Shown: one piece after another, positions 25,781 to 35,193 of the stretch
How positions within the stretch are numbered: position 1 is the stretch's first letter
Layout of the letters: the number at the start of each line of letters is the position of its first letter
Origin: Candidatus Latescibacterota bacterium
GTDB taxonomy: Bacteria > Latescibacterota > UBA2968 > UBA8231
Reading direction: 5' to 3'
Assembly: GCA_007136405.1 (NCBI GenBank)
Contig: SLHA01000055.1
Coordinates: 1 to 46,504, forward strand
DNA: 46,504 bases
Position numbers and translations under genes: made by a program
The notes under the pieces: generated by a model
Databases searched by the model: none
The model's input: only the letters and a program-made list of their open reading frames with translations
Told to the model about the DNA's origin: nothing

Positions 25781-27061
25781 TCAGTCCATGATGATCGTGG
25801 CATCCCGTTCAGGCCCCACAGAGATCATCTGCACGGGTGTCCGGCTTAGCGCCGACAGTCGCTCCACGTAGTCCCGGGCCTGTGGCGGCAGATCCGCATA
25901 GCGGCGTACATCCCTGGTGCTGGTGCACCAGCCGTCCCATTCCTCATACACCGGACGGCACTCGCCCAGAACCTGCGGATCACCCGGAAATTCTTCCAGC
26001 ACATCGCCACCACGCCGGTATGCGATGCACACCTTGAGCTTCTCCACGGTATCCAGCACGTCCAGACGGGTGAGTGCCAGACTGGTCAGTCCGTTGACAC
26101 GAGCGGCCAGGCGGACGATCACGGCGTCGAACCAGCCGCATCGCCGCGGGCGCCCGGTCGTGGCGCCGTATTCATGACCCAGCTCGCGTATGCGCTCCCC
26201 GGTGGTCCCGGTCAACTCCGTGGGGAAGGGGCCATTACCCACACGGGTCGTGTAGGCCTTGGTCACGCCGATCACAGCGTCAATCCGAGTGGGGCCGATT
26301 CCCGCGCCGGTGCAGGCACCGCCCGCGGTAGTGTTGGATGAAGTCACAAATGGATAGGTGCCGTGATCGATATCCAACAGGGTGCCTTGAGCCCCTTCCA
26401 GAAGGATGTTCTTGCCGGCCGAAAGCGCATCGTTCAGCAGCTGCGAGGTATCTGTCACATACATGCGCAGTCGTTGCCCGTACTCCACCGCACCTCTGAT
26501 GATGTCAGCCGCGTCCAACGGGGCATGGTCATACAGCCGCGTCAGCACTCGGTTCTTCTCCTCGACGACGGCAGCGACCCGTGTCTGCAGCAGCGGTTCG
26601 TCCAGCAGATCCATGACCCGAATACCCCAGGTACGTTCGACCTTGTCACGGTAGGCGGGACCGATCCCGCGTCCCGTGGTTCCGAGCTTGTCGGTACCCT
26701 GCCGTTCTTCACCGAGGCGATCGAACAGCTTGTGGTATGGCATGACCACATGGGCATTCTGACTGATGAACAAACGTCCTTCCACCGAGATGCCCTTGGC
26801 CGCCAGGTCCTCTATCTCGGTGATGGCGGCTTCGGGATCCAGCACGACGCCATTACCCACCACGCAGCTCTTTCCCGGATGCATGATGCCGGATGGAATC
26901 AGATGGAAGATGAACTGGGTGTCTCCCACCTGAACGGTGTGGCCGGCATTGGCGCCGCCCTGAAAACGCGCCACGATGTCAGCATCCCTGGTCAGGTAGT
27001 CAACTACCTTGGCCTTGCCCTCGTCTCCCCACTGAGCACCGAGTACGATCGTTGCAGGCAT
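25781..27061 (-). CDS. purA: Adenylosuccinate synthetase
   Basis: A protein of 426 aa, normal length. It joins IMP and aspartate with GTP to make adenylosuccinate, the first step towards AMP. Family motifs are VLGAQWGDEGKAKVVDYL (GTP-binding loop and catalytic Asp), GGANAGHT with the catalytic His, GTTGRGIGPAY, the IMP-binding EGAQGTLLDIDHGTYPFVTS and GPFPTE. In the P-loop the usual GDEGKGK reads GDEGKAK, a change also outside the catalytic residues. ATG 27061 lies 13 bases after serA on the same strand, and its AGAGGA ribosome binding site adjoins the serA stop, so the two are very probably co-transcribed. Confidence 0.97.
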   Translation of the reverse strand: MPATIVLGAQWGDEGKAKVVDYLTRDADIVARFQGGANAGHTVQVGDTQFIFHLIPSGIMHPGKSCVVGNGVVLDPEAAITEIEDLAAKGISVEGRLFISQNAHVVMPYHKLFDRLGEERQGTDKLGTTGRGIGPAYRDKVERTWGIRVMDLLDEPLLQTRVAAVVEEKNRVLTRLYDHAPLDAADIIRGAVEYGQRLRMYVTDTSQLLNDALSAGKNILLEGAQGTLLDIDHGTYPFVTSSNTTAGGACTGAGIGPTRIDAVIGVTKAYTTRVGNGPFPTELTGTTGERIRELGHEYGATTGRPRRCGWFDAVIVRLAARVNGLTSLALTRLDVLDTVEKLKVCIAYRRGGDVLEEFPGDPQVLGECRPVYEEWDGWCTSTRDVRRYADLPPQARDYVERLSALSRTPVQMISVGPERDATIIMD

Positions 27062-27074
27062 ATATCCTCTTCCG

Positions 27075-28658
27075 CTACAGACTTACCTGGCGAGCCCAGG
27101 CGATGTAGTCCTGACTGAGCAGGTGGCTGATGACCTCCTGCGGTATCTCACTGTCCACTTTGAGGACGGTGAGTGCGCCGCCACCGACTACGTGCCGGCC
27201 GCAATACATCTGGGCGATGTTGATGTTGTAGTCGCCCATCACGGTGCCGATCTGGCCGATGATGCCCGGCCGGTCCTGGTTGACGTAGAACAGCATGTGC
27301 CCTTCAGGCAGCGCGTCAAAGGTATACTCGTCCAGCCGTACCAGGCGCGGCTGGTGCTTGCCGAAGAGACTGCCGGACAGGGTGCGTTGCCTGGTGCTGG
27401 TCTGACAGATGACGGTGATGAGGTTGGCGAAGTCCTCATGCTCGCTGCTGCGCAGCTCATCCACGCGTACCCCGCGCTCCTGCATGAAGAACGGTGCGTT
27501 GACGAAATTCACCGGTTCGTCGGACATGGTATCCACCAGTCCGCGCAGCACCGCCGCCGTCAGCGGCGCCGTGGGATACTCGTTGACGTCGCCGCGGTAT
27601 TCGACCGTCACGCGCTCGAGCTGGCCGTCCAACAGCTGCGCCTGGATGCGCCCGAGCCGTTCGCCCAGATCAAGGAAGGGCTGCATCTTGCGATACATCT
27701 CCGGTTCCACCGATGGCACATTGACTGCATTCCGGATGACGCGCTCCATCAGCAGGTCTCCCACCTGCTCCGCCACCTGAAGCGCCACACTGGCCTGCGC
27801 CTCCCGCGTTGACGCACCGAGATGCGGTGTGCAGACCACACGATCGTGATCGATCAGATCCCAGTTCGACGGCGGCTCACCGGTCTCGTACACATCGATG
27901 GCCGCGCCGGCCACTTTGCCGGATTCCAGCGCCCGCAACAGGGCCTCTTCGTCCACGATCCCACCGCGCGCGCAGTTGACCACGAACACGCCGTCACGGC
28001 ACCGGGCCAGCGCCGCCTCGTCCAGGATGTGGCGCGTCTTTTCGTTCATGGGCAGGTGGAATGTCAACACGTCAGCAGCTTCCAGCAGCGAGTCCAGCTC
28101 GCTCAACCTGGCTCCGTACGACTCGGCCTTTTCGGCCGAGACGAAAGGATCGTAACCCAGCACCTTCATGCCGAAGGCGGCAGCCCGGGCAGCCACCAGC
28201 CGGCCGACTTTCCCCAACCCCAACACCCCCAGTGTCTTGCCGTCAAGCTCGACTCCGGTGTAGTCACTGCGCTCCCACTTGTGCGCCTTGACCGAGGCGT
28301 TGGCTTGGGGAATATTGCGCGCCATGGCGATCATCATGGCGAAACTATGTTCCGCCGTGGACACGGAATTACCCCCGGGTGTGTTCATCACCACGATGCC
28401 ATGCCGTGTAGCCGCATCGAGGTCTATGTTGTCCACACCAGCACCGGCGCGCCCGATGACACGCAGGTTGCCCGCCGCAGATAAAAGGTCTTCGGTGACC
28501 TTGGTGCTGCTGCGGACGATCAGGCCCTCGTAGTCGCCGATGATGTCCTTGAGTTCATCTGCCTTCAGCCCGGTCCGCACATCAACCTCGATCTCCTGAT
28601 CTTTCTGCAGCACCTCGACGCAACGCGCATCCAGTTTGTCACTGATCAACACTTTCAT
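27075..28658 (-). CDS. serA: D-3-phosphoglycerate dehydrogenase, long form
   Basis: A protein of 527 aa from ATG 28658 (a GTG one codon earlier is possible). It oxidises 3-phosphoglycerate to 3-phosphohydroxypyruvate, the first step of serine synthesis. The order is substrate domain, NAD domain (TLGVLGLGKVGRLVAARA), substrate domain again with catalytic Arg in VVNCARGGIVDE and His in TPHLGASTREAQ, then the allosteric substrate-binding domain (about 320-450) and a C-terminal ACT domain (LFYVNQDRPGIIGQIGTVMG) for serine feedback. This is the long type found in Bacillus and mycobacteria. purA follows closely. Confidence 0.97.
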   Translation of the reverse strand: MKVLISDKLDARCVEVLQKDQEIEVDVRTGLKADELKDIIGDYEGLIVRSSTKVTEDLLSAAGNLRVIGRAGAGVDNIDLDAATRHGIVVMNTPGGNSVSTAEHSFAMMIAMARNIPQANASVKAHKWERSDYTGVELDGKTLGVLGLGKVGRLVAARAAAFGMKVLGYDPFVSAEKAESYGARLSELDSLLEAADVLTFHLPMNEKTRHILDEAALARCRDGVFVVNCARGGIVDEEALLRALESGKVAGAAIDVYETGEPPSNWDLIDHDRVVCTPHLGASTREAQASVALQVAEQVGDLLMERVIRNAVNVPSVEPEMYRKMQPFLDLGERLGRIQAQLLDGQLERVTVEYRGDVNEYPTAPLTAAVLRGLVDTMSDEPVNFVNAPFFMQERGVRVDELRSSEHEDFANLITVICQTSTRQRTLSGSLFGKHQPRLVRLDEYTFDALPEGHMLFYVNQDRPGIIGQIGTVMGDYNINIAQMYCGRHVVGGGALTVLKVDSEIPQEVISHLLSQDYIAWARQVSL

Positions 28659-28797
28659 CACTGTCCGCCTTTCCCTTGCCGTTGATCGTCATCCACAGAA
28701 CAGGAGTGCCGGCAGTTCCGCTGGCGCCACTTTGACCGAAGCCCCCGAGCCACCACGCCACCCCCACGCACCTGGCCAAAGTCGGTGGCCTGCCGGT

Positions 28798-29400
28798 TCA
28801 ATGACCAGTCCCGCCTGCTTGCTGGACGGCCTGCTGTATCCATTTAAGCACATCCACGCGTCCGCGCCCCGACACGGCGGAAAACGTAACGTATTCTGTC
28901 CCCGCCAGTTCGCCCGTACTCTCGACAGCACTCAACATCTGTTTTTCCTTGCCACGAGACAGCTTGTCCACCTTGGTGAAAACCAGTAGGAAAGAGATCT
29001 GGCTCTGTCGCAGCCAGTCAACCATGACATGATCCAGCTCCGTGGGGCCACGACGGGCATCGATGAGCTGGATCACGGCCTGCAGCGTGTCCCGCCCGGT
29101 AAGATAGCGCTCTGTCAGCGATCCCAAACGGGCACGCAGATCAGTCCCTCCATGCACGAATCCGTATCCCGGCAGATCGACCAGGTACAGGCAACCGTTG
29201 ATGCGATAGTAATTCAGCTGCTGCGTCTTGCCCGGAGTAGAGCTGGTCCGGGCGAGATTGCGGCGTTTGGCCAGCCGGTTGATCAACGAAGACTTGCCCA
29301 CGTTGGAGCGGCCGGCGAACGCTACTTCGGGGAGACCGTCACCCGGCATGTCATTGAGCCCGACCGCACCGACGACGAATTCTGCGGAGCTGATTTCCAT
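28798..29400 (-). CDS. engB: Ribosome biogenesis GTP-binding protein EngB/YsxC/YihA
   Basis: A protein of 200 aa from ATG 29400 (a TTG two codons upstream is possible). It is an essential GTPase that assists maturation of the large ribosomal subunit. G motifs are G1 GRSNVGKSSLIN, G2 region RTSSTPGKTQ, G3 DLPGYGF, G4 FTKVDK and G5 FSAVSGRG, all as expected. The N-terminal AFVV-type lead (EISSAEFVVGA) matches the family. It follows clpX by 27 bases on the same strand, a tig-clp-engB order seen in several phyla. Its ribosome binding site is weak (GGGATTTGGG), which may mean translation is helped by coupling to clpX. Confidence 0.96.
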   Translation of the reverse strand: MEISSAEFVVGAVGLNDMPGDGLPEVAFAGRSNVGKSSLINRLAKRRNLARTSSTPGKTQQLNYYRINGCLYLVDLPGYGFVHGGTDLRARLGSLTERYLTGRDTLQAVIQLIDARRGPTELDHVMVDWLRQSQISFLLVFTKVDKLSRGKEKQMLSAVESTGELAGTEYVTFSAVSGRGRVDVLKWIQQAVQQAGGTGH

Positions 29401-29427
29401 GCCCAAATCCCGCGGTCCGGCTTCCGA

Positions 29428-30675
29428 TCAGGCGCGTTTCAGGTGAAGGCCGTCATCGTCCTCATAACGCTGCACACCTTCCCTGATCATGTCCTCGGTG
29501 ATCTCCAGCTCGGTGATATCCTGTCGGGAAGGCGTGTCGTACATGATCTCCATCATGGCTTGCTCCATCACCGAGCGCAGCCCTCGGGCTCCGGTTCCCT
29601 TCTTCACGGTGAGCGACACGACTTCCCGTAACGCGCCCTCGGTGAAGGATACCTTGACGCCGTCCATCTCGAACAACCGCTGACATTGATGCACGATGGC
29701 GTTACGGGGTTCGGTGAGGATGCGGAACAGGTCTTCGTCAGACAGCGCCTTCAGTGTGGCCAGCACCGGCACACGCCCGACGAATTCCGGGATCAGGCCG
29801 TATGCCAGCAGATCCTCGGGCTGGACCTGGGCGATCAGCTCTCCCAGATCCAGGCTATCGGTTTGGCTTGGCGTTGTGCCGAAGCCCATGGTGCGCCGGC
29901 CGACACGCTGGCTGATGATCTTCTCCAGTCCTTCGAACGCGCCACCGCAGATGAAGAGGATATTGCGTGTGTTGAGATGGATCATGGGCTGTTCAGGGTG
30001 CTTGCGCCCACCTTTGGGAGGAATGTTGGCGCTGGTGCCCTCCAGTATCTTGAGTAACGCCTGCTGGACACCCTCCCCTGAGACGTCGCGGCCTACCGAT
30101 GGTGCAGCACCTTTGCGGGCGATCTTGTCCACCTCGTCCAGGTAGAGTATTCCCTTTTCCGCCCGGGATAGGTCGTAATCCGCGGCCTGCAGCAAACCGA
30201 CCAGGATGTTCTCCACATCCTCACCCACGTATCCGGCCTCTGTCAGAATGGTGGCATCCGCGATGCAAAAGGGAACCTGGAGGACCTTGGCCAGTGTCTT
30301 GGCCAGCTCGGTCTTGCCAACTCCGGTGGGCCCGATAAGCATGACGTTGCTCTTGTCGAGCTCGACGTCATCCAGGTTTACCTTGGTGCGAATCCGCTTG
30401 TAGTGGTTGTAAACCGCGACAGCGAGTATTCGCTTGGCCTCCTCCTGACCGATGACGTACTCGTCCAGGACTTGCTTGATCTCCGTGGTCTTGGGCAGGT
30501 CGCCCGTTTCCCACGGCAACGCCTGCTTCTTTTCCTCCACCAGGACTTCGTTGCACAGCTTGACGCACTCGTTACAGATATGGACGGACGGACCGGTGAT
30601 TATCTTCTCCACCTGGCTTGCACTGCGCCCACAGAATGAACAACGCGGCTCGGTTTTGCCGGAACGTCGTCGCAC
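29428..30675 (-). CDS. clpX: ATP-dependent Clp protease ATPase subunit ClpX
   Basis: A protein of 415 aa. ClpX unfolds substrates and feeds them to ClpP. I chose GTG 30675 because an AGGAAGGGG site lies 8 bases ahead and it gives the normal length; ATG 30720 would overlap the end of clpP. The N-terminal zinc-binding domain has Cys residues at 12, 15, 34 and 37 (CSFCGRS and CNECVKLC). The AAA+ domain has Walker [13 protein letters not shown] (K121), Walker [11 protein letters not shown], the pore region after it and [10 protein letters not shown], which covers the ClpP-binding IGF-type loop (here MGF). It lies directly after clpP and before engB. Confidence 0.97.
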   Translation of the reverse strand: MRRRSGKTEPRCSFCGRSASQVEKIITGPSVHICNECVKLCNEVLVEEKKQALPWETGDLPKTTEIKQVLDEYVIGQEEAKRILAVAVYNHYKRIRTKVNLDDVELDKSNVMLIGPTGVGKTELAKTLAKVLQVPFCIADATILTEAGYVGEDVENILVGLLQAADYDLSRAEKGILYLDEVDKIARKGAAPSVGRDVSGEGVQQALLKILEGTSANIPPKGGRKHPEQPMIHLNTRNILFICGGAFEGLEKIISQRVGRRTMGFGTTPSQTDSLDLGELIAQVQPEDLLAYGLIPEFVGRVPVLATLKALSDEDLFRILTEPRNAIVHQCQRLFEMDGVKVSFTEGALREVVSLTVKKGTGARGLRSVMEQAMMEIMYDTPSRQDITELEITEDMIREGVQRYEDDDGLHLKRA

Positions 30676-30706
30676 GGTTCTCACCCCTTCCTGGTACCGG
30701 CTCCTC

Positions 30707-31318
30707 TCATTGACGGGCATCCCGGGCCCGGGCGTGCGGCACAGGGGTAATGATCTCATCGATCAACCCGTAGGCTTTGGCTTCTTCCGGCCCGATGAAA
30801 AAATCCCGCTCGGTGTCATGCTGGACGCGCTCCAGGCTCTGCCCTGTGTGTTCGGCCAGGATCTGGTCCAGCTGCTGCCGGATCTTGATAATCTCGCGTG
30901 CGTGTATCTCCACATCCGTGGCCTGGCCGCCGATCCCGCCCAGCGGCTGATGCAACAGGATGCGCGAGTTGGGCAATGCCTGCCGTTTACCCCGGGTTCC
31001 CCCGGCAAGGAGTACGGCGCCCATGCTAAAAGCCTGTCCTATGCATATTGTGCTGACATCACAGGGAATGTACTGCATGGTGTCATAGATTGCCATGCCT
31101 GCGGTCACCGAGCCGCCAGGCGTGTTCAGGTACAGAGAGATGTCTTTCTTGGGATCCTCTGAGGCCAGGAACAGCAGCTGAGCGATGATCAGGTTGGCCA
31201 CCACGTCGTGCACTGGTGTGCCCAGAAACACGATTCGATCGCGCAACAGGCGCGAGTAAATATCATACGAACGCTCACCGCGCCCGGTCTGCTCGATGAC
31301 CATGGGTACAAACGACAT
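30707..31318 (-). CDS. clpP: ATP-dependent Clp protease proteolytic subunit
   Basis: A protein of 203 aa from ATG 31318, with AAAGGA 9 bases upstream. It is the serine protease chamber that partners ClpX. The catalytic triad is S98 ([11 protein letters not shown]), H123 (ILLHQPLGG) and D172 (TERDFF). The axial and handle segments [19 protein letters not shown] match the family. Gene order tig-clpP-clpX is conserved in many bacteria and points to a shared proteostasis operon. The upstream 21 bases separate it from tig. Confidence 0.97.
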   Translation of the reverse strand: MSFVPMVIEQTGRGERSYDIYSRLLRDRIVFLGTPVHDVVANLIIAQLLFLASEDPKKDISLYLNTPGGSVTAGMAIYDTMQYIPCDVSTICIGQAFSMGAVLLAGGTRGKRQALPNSRILLHQPLGGIGGQATDVEIHAREIIKIRQQLDQILAEHTGQSLERVQHDTERDFFIGPEEAKAYGLIDEIITPVPHARARDARQ

Positions 31319-31339
31319 GCCGGAACATCCTTTCCGCAC

Positions 31340-32620
31340 TCAGACGGTTTCTTCGGTTATTTTGGCTTTCTGGACGAGGATATCGAAAACTCGGTTGTCC
31401 TCAAGCTCGCGCCGGAAATCCTCCAGATGGTCGGAGGCCTTGAGATCATCGATCTTGACGCCAATGACCTCGGCTCTCTCCTGAAGATAGGTTTCGAACT
31501 CCTCATCATCGACTCGAATGTCCAGTATACGGCGCAGCCCTTCCATCAACAGAAGGGAACGCAACCCCTGTTCGGCCTGTCGCCGCTCTTGCTCCGTGGG
31601 CTCGCTGGTATCTTCAGGCTGAGCCCGCCCTTCCTGATTCTGACGGATCCGCTGCTGCCGCTCCCGCATGGAACGGACATAATGCTGGACCAGACTAGCC
31701 GGCAACTCGAACGGATTGGCTGCAACCAGCCGTTGCATGAGCTGATTGCGGACCCGCTCTCGCACGGCCATGTCCCATTGCCGCTCCAGCTGGGTGCGCA
31801 CGTGTTTTCTCAGGGCCTCAAGGCTGTCGAATTGTTCGCCCACATCCTTGGCGAACTCGTCGTCAAGCTCAGGCAGTAAATGCTCATGGACCTCTCGTGC
31901 GGTCACTCTGAAGTGGGCCGTGGATCCGGCCAGCGACTGGTCCGGCAGATCCTCCCGGTACGTGAAGCGGACATCGCGCTCCTGGCCCGCGGTGATACCC
32001 AGGAGAGCCTCTTCGAATTCCGGGCTGGGAGATTCTTCCTCTCCTATCCAGAACCGGCGATTCTCGTATTTCTCCCCGATAATCGGTAAACCGGACTCAT
32101 CAAGCCGTTGCAGATCAGCGATCAGTACATCGCCTTTCTGCAGCGGGCGCTCGACCAGTTTCTGGGTTGCCTGCCGAAGCCGCAGCTGCTCCAGTTGCTT
32201 GTCCACTTCCTCGTCCGTGACCGTATGCACCGGACGGGTAAGCTCCAGGTCTTCGTAATGCTCGACGTCGATCTCCGGCCACACATTGACGCGTGCGGTG
32301 AACTTGAGATCCTGACCCGGCTCCGCGTCGAGTTCGGCGATGGTGGGCGGAACCGCAGCCACCAGACCCGCCTCACGCGTGGCCTCCGCCAGCAGTTCCG
32401 GTAGAAGGTCGTAGACCACCCGGCCATGTATGGAGTCACCATACCGTGCCTTGATGACGCGCAACGGGACCTTGCCTTTGCGAAACCCCGGGATCTCTAC
32501 CCGTTTCTGGTAATCCTGGTAGGCTTTGGTCAGCTCGGACTGGATGCGGCCGGCTTCGACCTCCACTTGAAGCTCCCGCTCCCACTGACTCGTTTCCACT
32601 ACGTTCGTTTTCACTGCCAA
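31340..32620 (-). CDS. tig: Trigger factor (ribosome-associated chaperone/PPIase)
   Basis: A protein of 426 aa, close to normal. It binds at the ribosomal exit tunnel via L23 and shields nascent chains. The ribosome-binding signature is PGFRKGKVPLRVIKARYG (about residue 45), followed by the PPIase domain (about 150-240, with EVDKQLEQLR before it and ITAGQERDVRF within) and a long helical C-terminal chaperone domain. The start is TTG 32620 with an AGAGAGG site 4 bases upstream, or GTG 32614. clpP and clpX follow. A strong terminator-like structure lies just upstream, so expression may depend on read-through or on attenuation. Confidence 0.96.
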   Translation of the reverse strand: MAVKTNVVETSQWERELQVEVEAGRIQSELTKAYQDYQKRVEIPGFRKGKVPLRVIKARYGDSIHGRVVYDLLPELLAEATREAGLVAAVPPTIAELDAEPGQDLKFTARVNVWPEIDVEHYEDLELTRPVHTVTDEEVDKQLEQLRLRQATQKLVERPLQKGDVLIADLQRLDESGLPIIGEKYENRRFWIGEEESPSPEFEEALLGITAGQERDVRFTYREDLPDQSLAGSTAHFRVTAREVHEHLLPELDDEFAKDVGEQFDSLEALRKHVRTQLERQWDMAVRERVRNQLMQRLVAANPFELPASLVQHYVRSMRERQQRIRQNQEGRAQPEDTSEPTEQERRQAEQGLRSLLLMEGLRRILDIRVDDEEFETYLQERAEVIGVKIDDLKASDHLEDFRRELEDNRVFDILVQKAKITEETV

Positions 32621-32642
32621 CAGACCTCTCTCAGAGAAACAG

Positions 32643-32707
32643 AAAAAACTGCTCCGCTTGCGAGGCGGACGGCGATGTCCAGGCCCTGGCCTCAGGAAGC
32701 GGAGCAG
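32643..32707 (-). terminator. Rho-independent terminator or leader attenuator before tig
   Basis: On the minus strand a perfect 11-bp inverted repeat, CTGCTCCGCTT (32707-32697) and AAGCGGAGCAG (32659-32649), encloses 37 bases that hold a smaller AGGCC-type stem. It is followed at once by TTTTTT (32648-32643). This is the layout of an intrinsic terminator for the tRNA-Leu gene, which ends 46 bases earlier. If the candidate promoter at 32723-32747 is used, the same structure would lie in the tig leader and act as an attenuator. Confidence 0.82.
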
Positions 32708-32722
32708 ACCGAGATACCTGCC

Positions 32723-32747
32723 ATGATACCAGCAATCTGGCTGTCAA
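32723..32747 (-). promoter_or_regulatory. tig: Candidate promoter for tig
   Basis: On the minus strand TTGACA (32747-32742) is a perfect -35 and TGGTATCAT (32731-32723) looks like an extended -10. The spacer of 13 bases is too short for a normal sigma-70 promoter, so only the extended -10 may work, or neither. It lies between the tRNA-Leu gene and the terminator-like hairpin. Confidence 0.35.
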
Positions 32748-32752
32748 CGCCG

Positions 32753-32836
32753 TGCGAAAGGGGGGACTCGAACCCCCAAGCCCTTACGGGCACCAGATCC
32801 TAAATCTGGCGCGTCTGCCAGTTCCGCCACTTTCGC
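32753..32836 (-). tRNA. tRNA-Leu (anticodon UAG)
   Basis: On the minus strand the gene starts GCGAAAGTGG at 32836 and the acceptor stem GCGAAAG pairs with CTTTCGC, with discriminator A at 32753. The anticodon stem CCAGA/TCTGG holds the loop TTTAGGA, giving anticodon TAG, which reads CUN Leu codons. A long variable arm (GCCCGTAAGGGC type) marks it as class II, and the T arm has GGGGGTTCGAGTCCCCC. CCA is not encoded. It has its own strong promoter upstream and a terminator downstream. Confidence 0.97.
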
Positions 32837-32859
32837 ATTCCTTAAAGATCAAAGACTAT

Positions 32860-32888
32860 AGTATACGATCCCCCGGATATGGGGTCAA
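32860..32888 (-). promoter_or_regulatory. Sigma-70 type promoter of tRNA-Leu
   Basis: On the minus strand TTGACC (32888-32883) is separated by exactly 17 bases from TATACT (32865-32860). Transcription should start at about 32853, some 17 bases before the tRNA 5' end. This is the clearest promoter in the window. Confidence 0.85.
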
Positions 32889-32970
32889 GATTGCCCGCTC
32901 CAGCCGGACCGGCGCCCTGCAGGTCCGCCACCCTTCGTGTTTCCTCCGGTTCGGGCGCCGGCATTCCGCC

Positions 32971-34314
32971 TCATGCGGCGGCTTCATCGGGATGCTGCCA
33001 GGCATCCATCCGGCCCTCCAGGAACGCCCCCAGCCCTTCCGCGGCCACGCGTTCCTGCGCCATGGAGTCCCGCTCGCGCACGGTAACTGTATCATCGCTC
33101 AAAGTCTGGGAATCGACGGTGATGCAGAAGGGTGTTCCCACCTCGTCCATGCGGCGGTAACGTCGGCCGATGGCGCCGCCCTCGTCGTAGAACACCGCAT
33201 ATCGGCGACGCAGGGTAGCGGCGATCTGACGGGCGATGTCCGGCATGCCGTCTCGCTTGACCAGCGGCAGCACCGCCGCCTTGATGGGAGCGACGCGAGG
33301 ATGGAACCGCATGACGACCCGGTTTTCGCCTTTGACCTGTTCCTCGTGATATGCCTCTGCCAGGCAGGCCATCAGCGTACGGCTGGCGCCGATGGAGGTT
33401 TCCACGACGCATGGAAGCACTTTGGCCCGGCTCTGTTCGTCGAAATAGCGTAGCGCCTTGCCCGAGACCTTCTCGTGCTGGGATAGGTCAAAGTTGCCAC
33501 GGTTGTGAATGCCTTCGATCTCGCCTGGACCGAAGGGAAATTCGTACTGCACGTCGAAGGCGGCACGGGCGTAGTGAGCCAGTTCGTCCCCCAGATGCTC
33601 GTGCCAGCTCAACCGTTTCTCCGGCAGGCCGATCTGACGAAACCAGTCCCAGCGTTCCTGACGCCAGTATGCGAACCACTCAGCGTCCGTTCCGGGCATG
33701 ACGAAGAACTGCATCTCCATCTGCTCGAATTCGCGGGTCCGGAACAGGAAGTTGCGTGTATTGATCTCGTTGCGAAAAGCCTTGCCGACCTGCGCGATTC
33801 CGAAAGGCAGTTTCTGGCGCATGGCCGTCTGGACATTGAGGAAGTTGACAAAAATACCCTGGGCCGTCTCCGGGCGCAGGAACACGCGGGCACTGTCGTC
33901 GGCGACCGGTCCCACGAATGTCTTGAACATCAGGTTGAAGGCGCGCGGCTCGGTGAGCACCTCGCGTTTGCCGCACACCGGACACTGCCCTGCCGTACGC
34001 TGGTCATCGGTCAGCAGATCCTCGCGGAAACGCGCCTTGCACTGGCGACAGTCCACCAGAGGATCCGTGAAATTTTCCACGTGCCCGGAAGCCTCCCAGA
34101 CGCGCGGATGCATGAGTATGCTGCTGTCAAGACCTTCGATATCCTCCCGGCTGGTCATGGCGCGCCACCACAGCTCCTTGATGTTGCGCAGCAATTCCAC
34201 ACCCAGCGGCCCATAGTCCCAGCAGCCGTTGAGTCCACCGTAAATCTCGGAGCTCTGGAACACGAACCCCTTGCGCTTGCAGAGTGATACTAGCTTCTCC
34301 ATCACATCAGCCAT
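32971..34314 (-). CDS. glyQS: Glycyl-tRNA synthetase, homodimeric (eukaryotic/archaeal type)
   Basis: A protein of 447 aa from ATG 34314, with AGGAG 6 bases upstream. It charges tRNA-Gly. It is the single-chain class II enzyme, not the alpha2-beta2 GlyQ/GlyS type; FCB bacteria, Deinococcus and many Gram-positives use this form. Class II motif 2 is FRNEINTRNFLFRTREFEQ; motif 1 lies near GLNGCWDYGPLGVELL and motif 3 near ETSIGASRTLMA. Two Cys pairs (CRQCK and CPVC) form a zinc-binding insertion. The C-terminal anticodon domain starts about residue 355. It precedes tRNA-Leu. Confidence 0.96.
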   Translation of the reverse strand: MADVMEKLVSLCKRKGFVFQSSEIYGGLNGCWDYGPLGVELLRNIKELWWRAMTSREDIEGLDSSILMHPRVWEASGHVENFTDPLVDCRQCKARFREDLLTDDQRTAGQCPVCGKREVLTEPRAFNLMFKTFVGPVADDSARVFLRPETAQGIFVNFLNVQTAMRQKLPFGIAQVGKAFRNEINTRNFLFRTREFEQMEMQFFVMPGTDAEWFAYWRQERWDWFRQIGLPEKRLSWHEHLGDELAHYARAAFDVQYEFPFGPGEIEGIHNRGNFDLSQHEKVSGKALRYFDEQSRAKVLPCVVETSIGASRTLMACLAEAYHEEQVKGENRVVMRFHPRVAPIKAAVLPLVKRDGMPDIARQIAATLRRRYAVFYDEGGAIGRRYRRMDEVGTPFCITVDSQTLSDDTVTVRERDSMAQERVAAEGLGAFLEGRMDAWQHPDEAAA

Positions 34315-34379
34315 GTCATTCTCCTGTACCAGTGCAGGGAAACCGGACAAGGTCCGGAGCGGCAGCACGCTGGCGCGCT

Positions 34380-35192
34380 TCAGGACTCAGCCGGCAATCT
34401 GTCATGTGAGGCAGCCGGCACGCGCGTGCAGCCGTTCAGACGATCGATACACTCCAGTGCCCGCAGACCACCACGTCCACCGCCGTAGTGTGCCAGGAAA
34501 TGCCGCAGCACGTCGCGGATCTCCTCCGCCCCTTGCGGCAGGGAGGGGATCACATCCGCCTTATAAGTGCGTATGGCCTGCAGACGGGCCAGAAATGCCA
34601 GACTCTCACCGGCCATGCGTATGGCGCCACCGGCGTTACATCTGGAGCACACCACCCCGCCATGCGCAGCACTGAACCAGCGCCAGGAACCATCCGGATG
34701 ACGCCGGCAGGAGACGCATTGAACGAGTTCGGGCCGGTAACCCAGAGCACTGGCAGCACGAATCTGAAAATACCAGAAAAGGGGCTCTAGCTGCGCCTGC
34801 CGCACCTCCTCCAGGCCGCGAAGCACTCCGGTCAGGCACTGGAACAGACGATCATTGGACTCCCCTTCCAGCGTTACGCTATCGATCAGTTCGCAGGCGG
34901 CGCTGGCAAAGACCAGACGTTCCATATCTCTCGACAGGCTGGGATGCGTCAGGCTCGCATCACCGTCGCTGAGGGTATGCAGGTCGCGTCCGTCCCGCAG
35001 ATAGCAGACCGCCTGGATCTCATTGAACAACTCCAGCGCCGCTCCATACCGGCTGCGCGGCTTGCGCGCTCCTTTGGCGACAACCTTGAGCTTGCCGTAT
35101 TCAGCCGTGTACAGCGTCACCAGTTTGCTGGTCTCGCCCATTCGCCGTGTGCGCAACACCACCGCGCTGACTTTGACGATATGGCGCGCCAA
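34380..35192 (-). CDS. recO: DNA repair protein RecO
   Basis: A protein of 270 aa. RecO loads RecA on SSB-coated DNA with RecR in gap repair. The start is TTG 35192, directly after the ftsB-like stop, because the protein then begins just before the conserved OB-fold segment (VVLRTRRMGETSKLVTLYT). Later parts include YGAALELFNEIQAV and a zinc-type cluster (CVSCRRH and VVCSRCNAG, about residues 155-185). The C-terminal helices end the family profile. The frame stays open further upstream but that part overlaps ftsB. Translation is probably coupled to the ftsB-like gene, as the two stop and start codons touch. Confidence 0.93.
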   Translation of the reverse strand: MARHIVKVSAVVLRTRRMGETSKLVTLYTAEYGKLKVVAKGARKPRSRYGAALELFNEIQAVCYLRDGRDLHTLSDGDASLTHPSLSRDMERLVFASAACELIDSVTLEGESNDRLFQCLTGVLRGLEEVRQAQLEPLFWYFQIRAASALGYRPELVQCVSCRRHPDGSWRWFSAAHGGVVCSRCNAGGAIRMAGESLAFLARLQAIRTYKADVIPSLPQGAEEIRDVLRHFLAHYGGGRGGLRALECIDRLNGCTRVPAASHDRLPAES

Positions 35193-35193
35193 C

